Positions 8,082-16,149 of a stretch of DNA of 26,205 nt are shown here, piece by piece. Source of the stretch: Chara braunii (Eukaryota > Streptophyta > Charophyceae > Charales > Characeae); assembly GCA_003427395.1 (NCBI GenBank), contig BFEA01000341.1:358075-384279 (forward strand), given 5' to 3'. Made by a program: the position numbers and the translations under genes. The first letter of the stretch is position 1; every line of letters begins with the position of its first letter. The notes under the pieces were generated by a model. It searched no databases. It was not told the origin of the DNA and was given only the letters and a program-made list of their open reading frames with translations.

Positions 8082-8241
8082 GGTCCCACCAGGCAAGAGG
8101 ATTGGATTCAATGCCTCAATGTGGACGTGCTTTGCGAAGATAGACACAAAAGCACGTAGATCACGGTTTTCTGCACGTGTCCACAAACCCATCCAGATTC
8201 GGCAGATAAATTCAATCCTCTTTGCCAGTGGGACCTCGCCC
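8082..8241. mobile_element. Foldback element A, copy 2 (complete)
   Basis: GGTCCCACCAGGCAAGAGGA at the left end pairs with TCCTCTTTGCCAGTGGGACC at the right. Inner arms contain TTGGATTCAATGCCT on the left and AAATTCAATCC on the right. A middle with TTTTCTGCACGTGTCC corresponds to other copies. Confidence 0.8.
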
Positions 8242-8412
8242 CTGGTCGTATCTGCGGTTGGATACACTTCGAACACGCAGGTGTTCACAACCGTCATGTG
8301 GAAAGGAACCTTGCTCGCCGTCCACGATGGACAGACACGGAACGATTAGGGCATAGATACTCCCGCTACGGGTAGGACCTTTTTTTTTCTTTTTTTTTTT
8401 TTTAACTCCCTT

Positions 8413-8523
8413 TGGGTAGAGATGCAGAAAAGCAGTTCAATCTCGATTTCCTGCACCTCTCTACAAACACGTCCAGATGCAGGCATTCGATCCGATCCTC
8501 TTTGCTGATGGGACCACGCCCCC
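8413..8523 (+). mobile_element. Foldback element A, copy 3 (left end missing)
   Basis: GAGATGCAGAAAAGCAGTTC, GATTTCCTGCACCTCTC, CACGTCCAGATGCAGGCATT and GATCCTCTTTGCTGATGGGA follow the family order. The left end is lost at a T-rich tract at 8379-8403. Confidence 0.7.
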
Positions 8524-8546
8524 GGACATCCGTTAAAATTGGAACT
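8523..8546 (+). pseudogene. U6 snRNA 5' fragment
   Basis: CGGACATCCGTTAAAATTGG followed by AAC matches the U6 5' region (GGGACATCCGATAAAATTGG then AAC). It abuts the right end of family A copy 3. The U6 match stops after AAC. Confidence 0.6.
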
Positions 8547-8594
8547 TTCCAGTCTGATACCCAATATAGGATGCTGGAGCTGTTTTTGAGCAAT

Positions 8595-8699
8595 CCGGGG
8601 GCCAAGTCCCACTTACCCGAATGATCCATTTCTGACCGCAGGTACGGAAGATCAATGATCAGAAATCAAGTATCAGCGTAAGTGGGACTTGGCCCCGGG
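8595..8699. mobile_element. TIR element B, copy 1
   Basis: A 105-bp element with inverted ends CCGGGGGCCAAGTCCCACTT and AAGTGGGACTTGGCCCCGGG. The middle contains TTTCTGACCGCAGGTACGGA then AGATCAATGATCAGAAAT. The copy at 21431-21534 has the same layout (TTCTGACCGTAGATTCGGAA, then AGATCAACG). A non-autonomous hairpin element with no protein. Confidence 0.85.
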
Positions 8700-8734
8700 T
8701 TGAATTGCGATGGCATAGTCGCTTTGCCAGGCGT

Positions 8735-8775
8735 GGATGCTTATGACCGCAATCACGTCCAGAGCTGAGTTGGAA
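8735..8775 (+). repeat. Family D arm fragment
   Basis: ATGACCGCAATCACGTCCAG then AGCTGAGTTGGAAAG matches the right arm of the inverted repeat at 23129-23325. Confidence 0.65.
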
Positions 8776-8852
8776 AGATCCTGCATAAAACACATCCAGA
8801 TTCAGGCAGTCGATCCGATGCTCTTTGCTACAGTAGTGGGACCTCGGCCCCG
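8775..8852 (+). mobile_element. Foldback element A, copy 4 (right half)
   Basis: ACACATCCAGATTCAGGCAG, TCGATCCGATGCTCTTTGCT and AGTGGGACCTCGGCCCCG keep the family order and end. The left half is missing and family D sequence precedes it. Confidence 0.7.
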
Positions 8853-9062
8853 AAGGACGAGACGTCCTTTTCCGCCGCGTCCCCGCCTCTGCTCGAGAAA
8901 GCGCATCGGCCGAAAACACAACATATAGAAACAAAACCAAGAAAAACCAGAAACCTACTAAAAAAAGCAAGCGCCGAACGCAAAAATCGACCGACGGTCC
9001 ATAGAAAAGTCTTGCATCGTCGGCTGGTCATCAGGGCTGGTGCCCGGCTCAAGTGTTTTTTC

Positions 9063-9130
9063 TTTCAGTTTTGTTTTGTTTTTCATCCTTGAGCAGGGGC
9101 ATCGCCAATTTTAACGGATGTCCCGAAAGT
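9063..9130 (-). pseudogene. U6 snRNA retrocopy with internal deletion and A-rich tail
   Basis: The minus strand reads CTTTCGGGACATCCGTTAAA then ATTGG, skips the ACAGAGA region, and resumes CGATGCCCCTGCTCAAGGAT. An A-rich tail (GAAAAACAAAACAAAAC) follows directly. AACACTT lies on both sides (9130-9135 region and beyond the tail at 9053-9058), consistent with a short target duplication. Without the ACAGAGA box it cannot be a functional U6. Confidence 0.75.
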
Positions 9131-9148
9131 GTTGGGTAGGAAAACTAT

Positions 9149-9593
9149 GGGCATCGCCACACCACTCTCGAAATGTGCAAAATGAGAATGAACTTCCGGC
9201 TAGAAACATGGCCAGATGCACGAGCCATGTTTTTTTTTTTTTTTTTTTTTTTTTTAAGAGGGCCGCGCCGCACTCTGCTGCAGTGCAAGTGCAATACAGA
9301 GGCAACGCTGAAGGGGTCGAGGACGCAAGCCTACCCATATGACCCCTCCGTAGCCCAGAAAAATTAATTTAATATCGTGTGGTCCGATGGACCACGGATC
9401 AGATATTAAACTGATCAGAACAGATACTACACTTGATCTTAGCCAAAAGGCCGACAAAGGTATGAGCCACGTTTTTTGACTTTTTCACATTTGTGCAAAA
9501 TGAGAATGAATGAACTTCCCGCTAGAAACATGGCCAGATGCACGAGCCAAGTTTTTGACTTCTTCACATTTCGAGAGTAGTGTGGCGAGGCCC
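9149..9593. mobile_element. Foldback element C, copy 4, with a U2 insertion and internal duplication
   Basis: The left arm GGGCATCGCCACACCACTCT and left interior (9149-9230) are followed by T26 and the U2 copy. After it come the rest of the C interior, a second partial interior beginning about 9494 (AAAATGAGAATGAATGAACT), and the right arm AGTAGTGTGGCGAGGCCC ending at 9593. The interior block GCTAGAAACATGGCCAGATG occurs on both sides of the U2 copy. Confidence 0.75.
9258..9463 (-). pseudogene. U2 snRNA retrocopy, essentially full length
   Basis: The minus strand starts ATACCTTTGTCGGCCTTTTG at 9463 and continues through GGCTAAGATCAAGTGTAGTA (branch-site recognition GTAGTA intact). Then come stem IIa, stem IIb (GTGGTCCATCGGACCAC), an Sm-like site (TTAATTTTTCTGG), a stem III-like GGGGTC...GACCCC pair and a stem IV-like CTCTG...CAGAG hairpin. 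The roughly 206-nt length fits a whole U2. It ends in A26 (T at 9230-9255), and AAAACGTGGCTCAT and AAAACATGGCTCGT flank it, so it is a retrocopy. Being full length it could still resemble U2 if transcribed, but no promoter element was identified. Confidence 0.9.
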
Positions 9594-9624
9594 TATGTGT
9601 GCAGGGACGGCGCTCTGAGCTCCC

Positions 9625-9801
9625 GGGCCGAGGTCCCACTAGCAAAACGGATAGCATCGAGCTCCTGAATCTGGATGCGTTTTAAGCGCAGATGCAGAAA
9701 ATCAGTTCTATCTCGATTCTCGATTTCCTGCACATCTCCATACACTCGTCCAGATTCGGGCATATTCCATCCGATCCTCTTTGCTAGTGGAACCACGCCC
9801 C
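9625..9801. mobile_element. Foldback element A, copy 5 (complete)
   Basis: Left: GGGCCGAGGTCCCACTAGCA, then CTGAATCTGGATGCG. Right: CACTCGTCCAGATTCGGGCA, GATCCTCTTTGCTAGTGGAA, then CCACGCCCCCGG. The middle GCAGATGCAGAAAATCAGTT and GATTTCCTGCACATCTCC is the best-preserved of the family. The tandem CGATTCT inside is a small duplication. Confidence 0.85.
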
Positions 9802-9925
9802 CGGTGGACCAGTACAACACGGCTGTCCCTGTCATCGGTGAACCGTTGGCCCCGTCTACAAAGGGCACACACCACTTCGTGAACCGTTCGCCCCGTCTAC
9901 AAAGGAGGATCTTTCTTTTCTTTCT

Positions 9926-9959
<34 letters not shown>

Positions 9960-10313
9960 GATTGATATATTCCAATTCCATGATTCGAGGCCGGGGACCT
10001 CACAATTCTACCCGGAGTTATCCTGGCAGCATCAGCCAGTTTAGCTTCCGGCACCAGCCAAGCAAAATGCCTTCTACCTCCTCAAACTTGCAATTCTCAG
10101 AGACAAATACTTCCCAGATATCTCCCGCAATTTGCACATAACTAAATCTCTCTTCCATTCTGCCTGTTAAACCCAACCAATGGCTAAACCTACTCTCCTA
10201 TCGCCTAATTCGACGACCAGGTCTAACCGACCCGGTGGAGCAAACTGCTCCCTGCGCACAGACACTCTCCTACTGGCCTCCTGTGCCCCTACTATACCGA
10301 GTGTCCTGGTATC
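9802..10313. other. Unassigned sequence with a 50-bp direct repeat and poly(T)
   Basis: GTGAACCGTTSGCCCCGTCT followed by ACAAAG occurs at about 9837-9862 and 9879-9904. T26-28 lies at 9929-9955. A minus-strand frame ending at 10167 reads as protein-like (SVRREQFAPPGRLDLVVELG, then a stop after GLAIGWV), but it is short and unrecognised. Confidence 0.4.
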
Positions 10314-10314
10314 A

Positions 10315-10426
10315 AGGAGGATCTTTCTAGAGAGGACCTGCGGCGCAAACTTCAAAAAAAAAAAAAAAAAAAAAAAAAAAAGAAAGCTCGAGGAGGATCT
10401 TTCTAGAGAGGACCTGCGCCGCAAAC
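10315..10426 (+). repeat. 36-bp direct repeats bracketing a 28-nt poly(A)
   Basis: AGGAGGATCTTTCTAGAGAG and GACCTGCGSCGCAAAC make up a 36-bp unit at 10315-10350 and 10391-10426, differing at one base. Between them are TTC, A28 and GAAAGCTCG. This could be a retroposition event that left little beyond a poly(A) tail and a long target duplication, or a slippage-driven tandem duplication. Confidence 0.8.
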
Positions 10427-10689
10427 GAAAGTTAGCGCGGGCACAAAATTGCGAGATGCTGTTCTACCTTAGCATGCACTTCGCCCGCATGTCGACCAGA
10501 TTCAACTGCGAGGTTCTCTGCCACTCCGACCGCACAGCGGCGGGACGGGTCTGCAATGTACAGCTGTGATGCCAGGGCCCGTTTCTTCCTTCCTTCCTTT
10601 CTTGTTTAGGCCATACTCACGCTTGGACTTCTCCTAAATGAATCTAACGTGAGGTCCCCAGCCTCCTTTTACGATTTCTCTTTGGCAAT

Positions 10690-10810
10690 AACAGGAATTT
10701 TAGGGGGAAAAAAAAAGAAAAAAGAATCTAACTCGAATACGCCCATAAACAGGAATTTTAGGGAAAAAAAAAAAAGAAAAACAAAGAATCTAACTCGAAT
10801 ACGCCCATAA
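10690..10810 (+). repeat. 58-bp tandem duplication
   Basis: Two copies of AACAGGAATTTTAGGG, then an A-rich stretch, then GAATCTAACTCGAATACGCC. They start at 10690 and 10748 and differ mainly in the length of the A-rich part. Confidence 0.85.
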
Positions 10811-10848
10811 CTTAGCGCGATCATATCCAGAGTGTAGTAGTAAAAAAA

Positions 10849-10974
10849 GGGCCTGGCCACACCATTCTCGAAGTGTGCAAAAGACAAAAATGTGGCGGGT
10901 GCATCTGGCCAGGTTCTAGGGGGACGTTCATTGTCATTTTGCACATTTCAAGAGTGGTGTGGCGATGAAAGGTC
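10849..10974. mobile_element. Foldback element C, copy 5
   Basis: Arms GGGCCTGGCCACACCATTCT and AGAGTGGTGTGGCGATGAAA. Interior GTGCAAAAGACAAAAATGTG and TCATTTTGCACATTTC follow the family in the reverse internal orientation. Confidence 0.8.
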
Positions 10975-11046
10975 CTCGTGTGAATAATGCCTTCGCTGTT
11001 CACTTTTTTTATACACGCGGTTGGGAGAGCTCTTGCCCCCTCCTGC

Positions 11047-11157
11047 CTGCCGTCTTCCCCCGAACACAACGCACCCTTATTTTGGCTGTATCTGGCTGGA
11101 AATATGGCTTGTATACATTCATTTTTAGGGTGTGTTATGTTCGGGGGAAGACGGTAG
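11047..11157. mobile_element. TIR element E, copy 1
   Basis: Family E is about 110 bp with ends CCRTCTTCCCCCGAACAYAA followed by CGCACCC and the complement. Here CCGTCTTCCCCCGAACACAA (from 11050) pairs with TTATGTTCGGGGGAAGACGG (to 11154). The right end is followed by TA, while the left has TG. A TA duplication, as in Tc1/mariner-type elements, is suggested by the other copies. Confidence 0.85.
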
Positions 11158-11676
11158 TCTCCGGTAACAGCATGCATTTGAGCGCTGTCGACCGGCCAAG
11201 TCACGTGCTCAAATCCTCGGCTACCAAACACCCAAAGCCTCCCAAAGAAAGGATGGAGGAGATGGCGGGCCTCGACCTCAACTTCAATCTTTTTTTTTAC
11301 CTGCACCCTCGCTGACCTGACTTCTTTTCTTTTTCTTTTTTTTCGATCAAACAGATGCTGGCCACTGATTGGTCAATGAAAGTGCAAAGCAGGGGATATG
11401 CACCGAGACCTTTGAGACAGTTTATGCAGCATTGGGAAAGATTCCCAGATTTGGTTCGCGTTCAGCACAGGCTGCAGCAACCACCGCAGTTGACATTTTC
11501 AACCTTTTTCCTTTGAAAATGCTTTTTGCTATGAGAATTATGTATATACTATCAAATGAACATAGGAGGCTGGGAATCCTCACAAACAACCCGGAGTGTG
11601 TACTGGGACCATTACCCAGCTTCGGCTATGTTGGAAACACGGGATAGGCTTCTTCGTACGCACACAGAAACACGAA
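11158..11676. other. Unassigned sequence
   Basis: No gene is supported. CT/T-rich tracts lie at 11289-11299 and 11323-11344. Frames of 92-118 codons have no recognisable content. Confidence 0.4.
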
Positions 11677-11786
11677 GGGCCTCGCTGCACTACTCTCCAA
11701 ATGTGCAAAATGAGAATGAATCTTCGGCAAGAACATGGAAAGATGCGCTGGCATATGTGCATGTGGAGAGTAGTGCAGCGAGGCCC
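11677..11786. mobile_element. Foldback element C, copy 6, with candidate 12-bp target duplication
   Basis: A well-preserved copy: GGGCCTCGCTGCACTACTCT pairs with AGAGTAGTGCAGCGAGGCCC over the full arm length, including a shared deviation (TGC for TCC in the left arm, GCA in the right). Interior GTGCAAAATGAGAATGAATC and GAACATGGAAAGATGC. ACACAGAAACAC occurs just outside both ends, which may be the target duplication. Confidence 0.85.
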
Positions 11787-12310
11787 AGACACAGAAACAC
11801 TCGTACACTATTAACATCAAATCGAAGTGGAAAAGGCGGCCGACGTGGCCTACCCGTAGCCCCTAAATCCTAGCAAAACGTAATCTTCTCTACATGACAC
11901 ATCTTGCAAGGATGCCACTTCCGGGGGCTAAGTCCCACTACCGGGGGCCAGTCCCACTAGGCTAGATTCTTCATGTTCTAGCCCGTTGATCTCCGAATTC
12001 GAAAAAAAGAATAAAAAAAAATCAGGTGAGGTGCACTTGGCCCCATGGATTTAGGGCATACTCACACGGGGACCTGAAGTCGCAAATATCCGGGGCGTTT
12101 GGTTCCAGGTATTTGTGCCTTTGGGGGCCCACACGAGTTCTGTGTCGTCTAAGGACAGAGTGACATTTATGCCTTGTGCCTCACAGAACTGCACGTAGTA
12201 ACACTGGTTACACCCAAAAGTATATAGAGTTTTTCTTCTTTTTTTGAATGCTCAAATAACACGCACAGTTTTTTTTTTTTCTTTTCTTTTCTTTAGAAGA
12301 TCAATCTTTA
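11787..12310. other. Unassigned sequence with two solo family A/B-type ends
   Basis: CCGGGGGCTAAGTCCCACTA and CCGGGGGCCAGTCCCACTAG lie head to tail at about 11924-11960. A reverse-orientation match (GGTGCACTTGGCCCCATGG) is at 12029-12047. Otherwise no gene or repeat is supported. T-rich tracts occur at 12230-12295. Confidence 0.5.
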
Positions 12311-12529
12311 TTAAACCACCAGTACCTGGCCCAGCTATCGGCCGCGGCTTCCCGTATACGCGCCGCGCCATTTGGGCTTCGGCCTGCCGGACCGCATTGG
12401 CTGGAGGCCGCAGGCAAAACGAAAAAGAAAATTGCGACGGCGGTTCGGCAGGACTTGGCCCACAGCGTGCTGGGAGGCTCGGGCTGGGAGGCTCGGATTC
12501 AATAGCTGAGCGAGGTACTGGTGGTTTAA
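12311..12529. mobile_element. T-element, copy 2 (perfect TIRs, TTAA at both ends)
   Basis: TTAAACCACCAGTACC at 12311-12326 and its exact complement at 12514-12529 bound a 219-bp GC-rich body. TTAA forms both outer ends and TA flanks both sides. The body contains GGACTTGGCCC and GCTGAGCGAGG but no coherent reading frame. Confidence 0.85.
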
Positions 12530-12842
12530 TATAAAAACCGGGAAGCCACCCGGCGTCCCTTACAAAAGTCGCCGCAGCTCCGAGCTGAGCGAGGCTCTCC
12601 GGCCAAGCAGAGCTCATGCCACGACTGTTTCAGGGGCACAAATCCTTCTTCTCATCTCCTCCATAGCATCTCACTGTCCACACTACACTAACAATCTACA
12701 AATCTAGATAATCTTCCAACTGTCAAAATAACCCTAATTCCTGTCGTGCTAACTACTAATGCAATTGCTCATGCACGAATTTCTTCTTTTTTTTTTTGTT
12801 TGTGGAAATACCTCACGGAGAAAGGAAAAATGGAAAAGGTCA
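12530..12842. other. Unassigned sequence
   Basis: No gene or repeat family recognised; a T-rich tract lies at 12785-12798. Confidence 0.4.
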
Positions 12843-12872
12843 TTTGAGACCACCTCTGGAGGTGGTCTCAAA
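12843..12872. repeat. Perfect 14-bp hairpin with 2-nt loop
   Basis: TTTGAGACCACCTC, loop TG, then GAGGTGGTCTCAAA. It lies between two T-elements. Followed by AAAGG rather than a T run, it is not an intrinsic-type terminator. Confidence 0.9.
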
Positions 12873-12980
12873 AAGGGTCCTCCCACGGCCCCACAGGCTG
12901 CTGACAAAAGGGTCACCAAAAAGTACATTTGGATGGCGGCCCCCTCCAATGTGACCTGAAACCTCGTCAATTTTTTGGAT

Positions 12981-13137
12981 TTAAACCACCCGTACCTACC
13001 GGTTGTACTGGCGCATTGTCCTCCCCGTGACTTCCCGAGGCACGCACGACGCCAACCGTAGATTAAAAATCTGAACGGCAGCCAAAAGTCACGGCGCGTT
13101 AACGTCAATGCCCCACGGCCACACACTGGTGGTTTAA
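12981..13137. mobile_element. T-element, copy 3
   Basis: Left TTAAACCACCCGTACC and right ACTGGTGGTTTAA (13125-13137) are inverted, with TTAA at both outer ends. The 157-bp body is GC-rich and unlike that of copies 1 and 2, so only the ends are conserved among copies. Confidence 0.75.
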
Positions 13138-13452
13138 GGTCATCATGTCCCCCCGGGTGAGTATGCCCTTATTCTTCCTTTGGAGTACTTTTTAAAATTG
13201 CCACAATGCGGCCCTGAGATGTGCTTCCACGAGATCGGATGGCAGGAGACGATGCTCCGAGTCCTAACCCCCACGAATGGGACTTCGCCCCAGCATACTG
13301 CCAGGTGATATATGTCTGTGTTCCCCAGCTGTGGAGTAGGAGTGAAATGGTTTCTTGAGCATTGGGTTACCTGCCTGTAGTTGGTCACCATTGGTAGAGC
13401 CTCGGGAGCGATTACTTTTGGGCCTTTTCTTGTAGATCTCTGCGGTCCTCGA
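13138..13452. other. Unassigned sequence
   Basis: Overlapping minus-strand frames of 117-130 codons cover this part, but neither shows a motif. A reverse-orientation family A/B-type motif (GGGACTTCGCCCC) is at 13279-13291. GGGTGAGTATGCCC at 13155-13168 is the complement of GGGCATACTCAC, found at 12054 and, in part, at 23114. Confidence 0.4.
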
Positions 13453-13453
13453 C

Positions 13454-13527
13454 TGTGGAGGCGGAGCTCCACCCACTGTGGCCGGCGTGATGTGGAGGCG
13501 GAGCTCCACCCGCTGTGGCCGGTGGTG
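13454..13527 (+). repeat. 37-bp tandem duplication
   Basis: Two copies of TGTGGAGGCGGAGCTCCACC followed by CRCTGTGGCCGG begin at 13454 and 13491. Each contains the palindrome GGAGCTCC. Confidence 0.9.
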
Positions 13528-13539
13528 TAATTCAAAACT

Positions 13540-13643
13540 TTCGTTGTTGTTTTTTTTTTTGTTTAAGCCCAGGCTGTTGTGGAGGCCGGGTTCCAGACAT
13601 ACGGTTGTCGCTGTCATCAGTCAGCCATTGGTTATCCTGACAA
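13540..13643 (-). mobile_element. Family G retroposed repeat, copy 2
   Basis: The minus strand reads TTGTCAGGATAACCAATGGC, later GGCCTCCACAACAGCCTGGG, then CTTAAAC and an A-rich tail (T-rich at 13548-13565). It matches 2934-3042 on the plus strand. Confidence 0.6.
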
Positions 13644-13756
13644 TTTTTTTTGTGAGACCGCCCCCCTACCCATCGTCTCATCAATTCTCCAAGTGCACCT
13701 GTATTCCCACTTATCCTACGTCAGTGTTAATCTCTCAGGACTATCACCTCACCATC

Positions 13757-13883
13757 GGCCTCTATCCACTACTCTCTACATGTGCAGAATGAGAGTGAAT
13801 GTTCTGCTCCACTAGAACATGGAAAGATGCACCAACATGATATTTGTCTTTTGTGCATGTCCATAGTAGTGGAGCCAGGCCCC
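13757..13883. mobile_element. Foldback element C, copy 7
   Basis: The left arm is partial (TCCACTACTCTCTACATGTG); the right is ATAGTAGTGGAGCCAGGCCCC. Interior: CAGAATGAGAGTGAATGTTC, AGAACATGGAAAGATGCACC and TTTGTCTTTTGTGCATGTCC. Confidence 0.8.
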
Positions 13884-13933
13884 GTCTCAGAGGGCGACTT
13901 GGAATGGACAGCAGTTGTAGGCACCAGGCCGAG

Positions 13934-14345
13934 GCAGTGTGGCTGTGTAGGACGAGTGTGGTTGGGTACACCGTGTCGCGGGATCTGGGTGCTTGGGTGG
14001 GGTGAAGTGCTCATCTTGGGGCTTCACTTTCACCCCAGCCCACTTAGCCTTATGGTTCGGTGTTTGCCTGCCGGGCCAAGAGTTGTGTGTTCGAGTCCTG
14101 TATTCGACATACACGTGCTTTCACGCAGTAACCGCCATAGAGATTATACTATGGGCAGTGTGGCTGTGTAGGATGAGTGTGGCTGGGTACACCGCGGGAT
14201 CTCCGTGCTGGGGTGGGGTGAAGTGCTCATCTTGGGGCTTCACTTTCACCCCAGCCCACTTAGCCTTATGGTTAGGTGTTTGCCTGCCGAGCCGAGAATT
14301 GTGTTCAGGTCCTGTATTCGACATACACGAGGCAGATATCCATAC
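13934..14345 (+). mobile_element. Tandem pair of tRNA-like SINE units, period about 221 bp
   Basis: Units begin GCAGTGTGGCTGTGTAGGAY at 13934 and 14155. Each has a 40-bp hairpin (GGGGTGAAG...CTTCACTTTCACCCC) followed by a tRNA-like region at about 14038-14108 and 14255-14320. That region has an A box-like TTAGCCTTATGGTT and a B box-like GTTCGAGTCC (14089) or GTTCAGGTCC (14302), about 43-45 nt apart. Each unit ends TGTATTCGACATACACG. The tRNA spacing is right, but I cannot assign the parent tRNA. Divergence between units is moderate, so the duplication is not recent. Confidence 0.7.
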
Positions 14346-15029
14346 CCAGCCCTGGTTGCAGCATATGATCAGGCGAACCTTGTCACATGGGTACTTCAGA
14401 TGTCAGGCTCAAGAAAAAAAAAAAAAAAAAAATCGTTAAAAAAAAAAAGAGGGGGGAAGGGCGGAGGGGGGAAAGCACTTAATTTTGGCTGTTTTGGCGC
14501 CCTCTCGTGGCATGTGACACGTTTTTTTTTTTTTTTTTCTTTGTTTTTTTTTTGCCCAAGGCAGAATATAGTAATATACATATACATACAAAATAACTTG
14601 CTGTTTCAGGGGCTACAAGGTCTCCACTTCACTCAGCAAGCGGAGCCCGACCCCTGTGAAAAGAGGAATGAAAACAGGAAAAAAAAAAAAATTTGAAGAG
14701 AAACGCAGAGAGTCCACCTATCCACTACTGTATACTAAAGAAATCCATGACCATGCAGCTAAGTTGAGCTGATAAAGAAATCCCTAAAAGAAGAAAGTCC
14801 TGAAAAGAAATCCTTTAAAAAAAAGAAGAAAAAGAAGAAAGAAAGAAGAAATCCTACTGGTACAAATAAGCTCTTTTCGACCAGAAGAACTGGCCAAAAT
14901 TACCCTACTAGTGCAAAAAAGCTCCAAACATAATGTCCCCTGTGCAGCCATCTATTGAAACCAACTGTGGGCATGCGGTCCAATGTTTTCTGAATCAGCG
15001 GACCCCGGCTCTACATCCTGCTGCTTTGT
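14346..15029. other. A/T-homopolymer-rich stretch without a gene
   Basis: Poly(A) at 14413-14432, 14438-14448, 14679-14692 and poly(T) at 14522-14539 break up the region. (AAG)n-like purine tracts run to about 14850. No gene seen. Confidence 0.5.
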
Positions 15030-15049
15030 TTACTTTTTTTCTTCCAACC

Positions 15050-16016
15050 TAAGTAGCTTATCTGTCTCAGGGCCCGTTTGATCCTGAGGATGAGTTCGTG
15101 GACAGATGGGGTGCCACCATTGGGTTCTGCATCGTTTCATTGTTTCCACGGATACCAAAGGACGGTAGCCCGGAGCATCTCGAACACATAGCCTCTTGAT
15201 TTGGAAAGGCAGATAACCGCTGTACCCAGCAGGATTCCTTGTGGCGTCCAGAGTGCCCCCCAGTCTGTTGGGGTAACATTCGCCTGCTTCCATTGTTCCC
15301 ACACTTTCTGTGCATTTGCACAGTCAACCCAAATATGACATTGGTCTTCCACAACGCATCCTGGTGGGCACGCTGGACAGAAAGATAGTCCTTTTCTCCT
15401 TTTTTCCTTTTTTTCGTCGGCGATCGAGCATCTCTGCTGTAGGAACTGCATTATGCATTATCACCCACAGCAGTCCGGCATGCTTTGCCACTACCAGAGT
15501 TCGGAGCAAATTCCAGAAAGTGGGCAATCTGGCTGGATCTATTTCATAACCTCAGTTTCTCCATCTTGTCGTGACATGCCAATCAACATCACAGGATGGC
15601 AGCATTAATGCATAAGCCAACTGTGCCACTTTTTGGTTGGTGTCTTATGAGTTTTTCAGGTCGCACCTCTCTGACTGACAGCCATTTGCTAGTACCATCG
15701 ACAGTCAACTGTGAGACTTTTGTCCATTCTGGTTTTTGTCTTGTGCACTTGTTGGACCATCGTTTTGCATCCCAGGAATTGTAGTCTCAGGAGACAGGTC
15801 ACGACGAGCGGGAATCAGGGTCTGTTTCATGTGCTTCGTTTTGGGGATGAGTGCTACCTTCTTCCCTCGTATACAACGTACAGTCATTATAACTGCATCT
15901 CGACTGAAAGATACCCCCAATACAGAGAGAATGACCTTACGTTGTATTTGGGGGAAGAAGGTACTGGTCCGGTCCTCGGGATTGACCCGTGATGTCTTGC
16001 CCTCTGACGGGACCAC
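15050..16016 (-). pseudogene. LINE reverse-transcriptase-type ORF2, C-terminal remnant, frameshifted
   Basis: Minus-strand frames read in sequence: VNPEDRT, [element E], ALIPKTKHMKQTLIPARRDL, SWDAKRWSNKCTRQKPEWTK, SKWLSVREVRPEKLIRHQPK. A frameshift follows, then PTFWNLLRTLVVAKHAGLLW and AVPTAEMLDRRR. After another shift come FCPACPPGCVVEDQCHIWVD, CANAQKVWEQW and ILLG. The CPAC...H...C...VW spacing is that of the zinc-binding module that follows reverse transcriptase in many LINE ORF2 proteins, and the trailing ILLG...LRATVLW matches the segment after it. The catalytic domain upstream is not in the window. Frameshifts near 15775, 15590 and 15425, stops and an inserted element show it is dead. 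The LINE family cannot be named from this fragment. Confidence 0.65.
15853..15965. mobile_element. TIR element E, copy 2, inserted in the LINE remnant
   Basis: CCTTCTTCCCTCGTATACAA then CGTA pairs with TACGTTGTATTTGGGGGAAG then AAGG, and TA lies directly outside both ends. The LINE reading frame resumes on the other side, so the insertion came after the LINE copy. Confidence 0.85.
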
Positions 16017-16027
16017 CTACTTTTTGT

Positions 16028-16105
16028 GAGGGACGCCAGGCCCAATTCCTGGCTTTTTTAAATATAAGGGACGCCAGGCCTGGTTCCCGGCCCTTAAAAA
16101 CTTCA
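16028..16105 (+). repeat. Two LINE-type 3' ends in tandem (GGGACGCCAGGCC units)
   Basis: GGGACGCCAGGCCCAATTCC at 16031 and GGGACGCCAGGCCTGGTTCC at 16070 each form a small stem and precede A/T-rich sequence. The second leads into (AAAT)n/(AAT)n. The same block, followed by AATAATAAG, ends the plus-strand LINE remnant at about 17537-17570, so these look like severely 5'-truncated copies. Confidence 0.55.
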
Positions 16106-16109
16106 AAAA

Positions 16110-16140
<31 letters not shown>

Positions 16141-16149
16141 TAATAATAA
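16106..16149. repeat. (AAAT)n/(AAT)n microsatellite
   Basis: AAATAAATAAAT passes into AATAATAAT. It is probably the tail of the truncated LINE copy before it. Confidence 0.95.

Noticed and set aside
9258-9463. Active U2 gene
   Set aside because: Poly(A) tail and target duplication mark it as a retrocopy, even though most conserved blocks are intact.
11904-11922. U6 fragment (GCAAGGATGCCAC)
   Set aside because: Only about a dozen bases match and neighbouring sequence does not extend the similarity.
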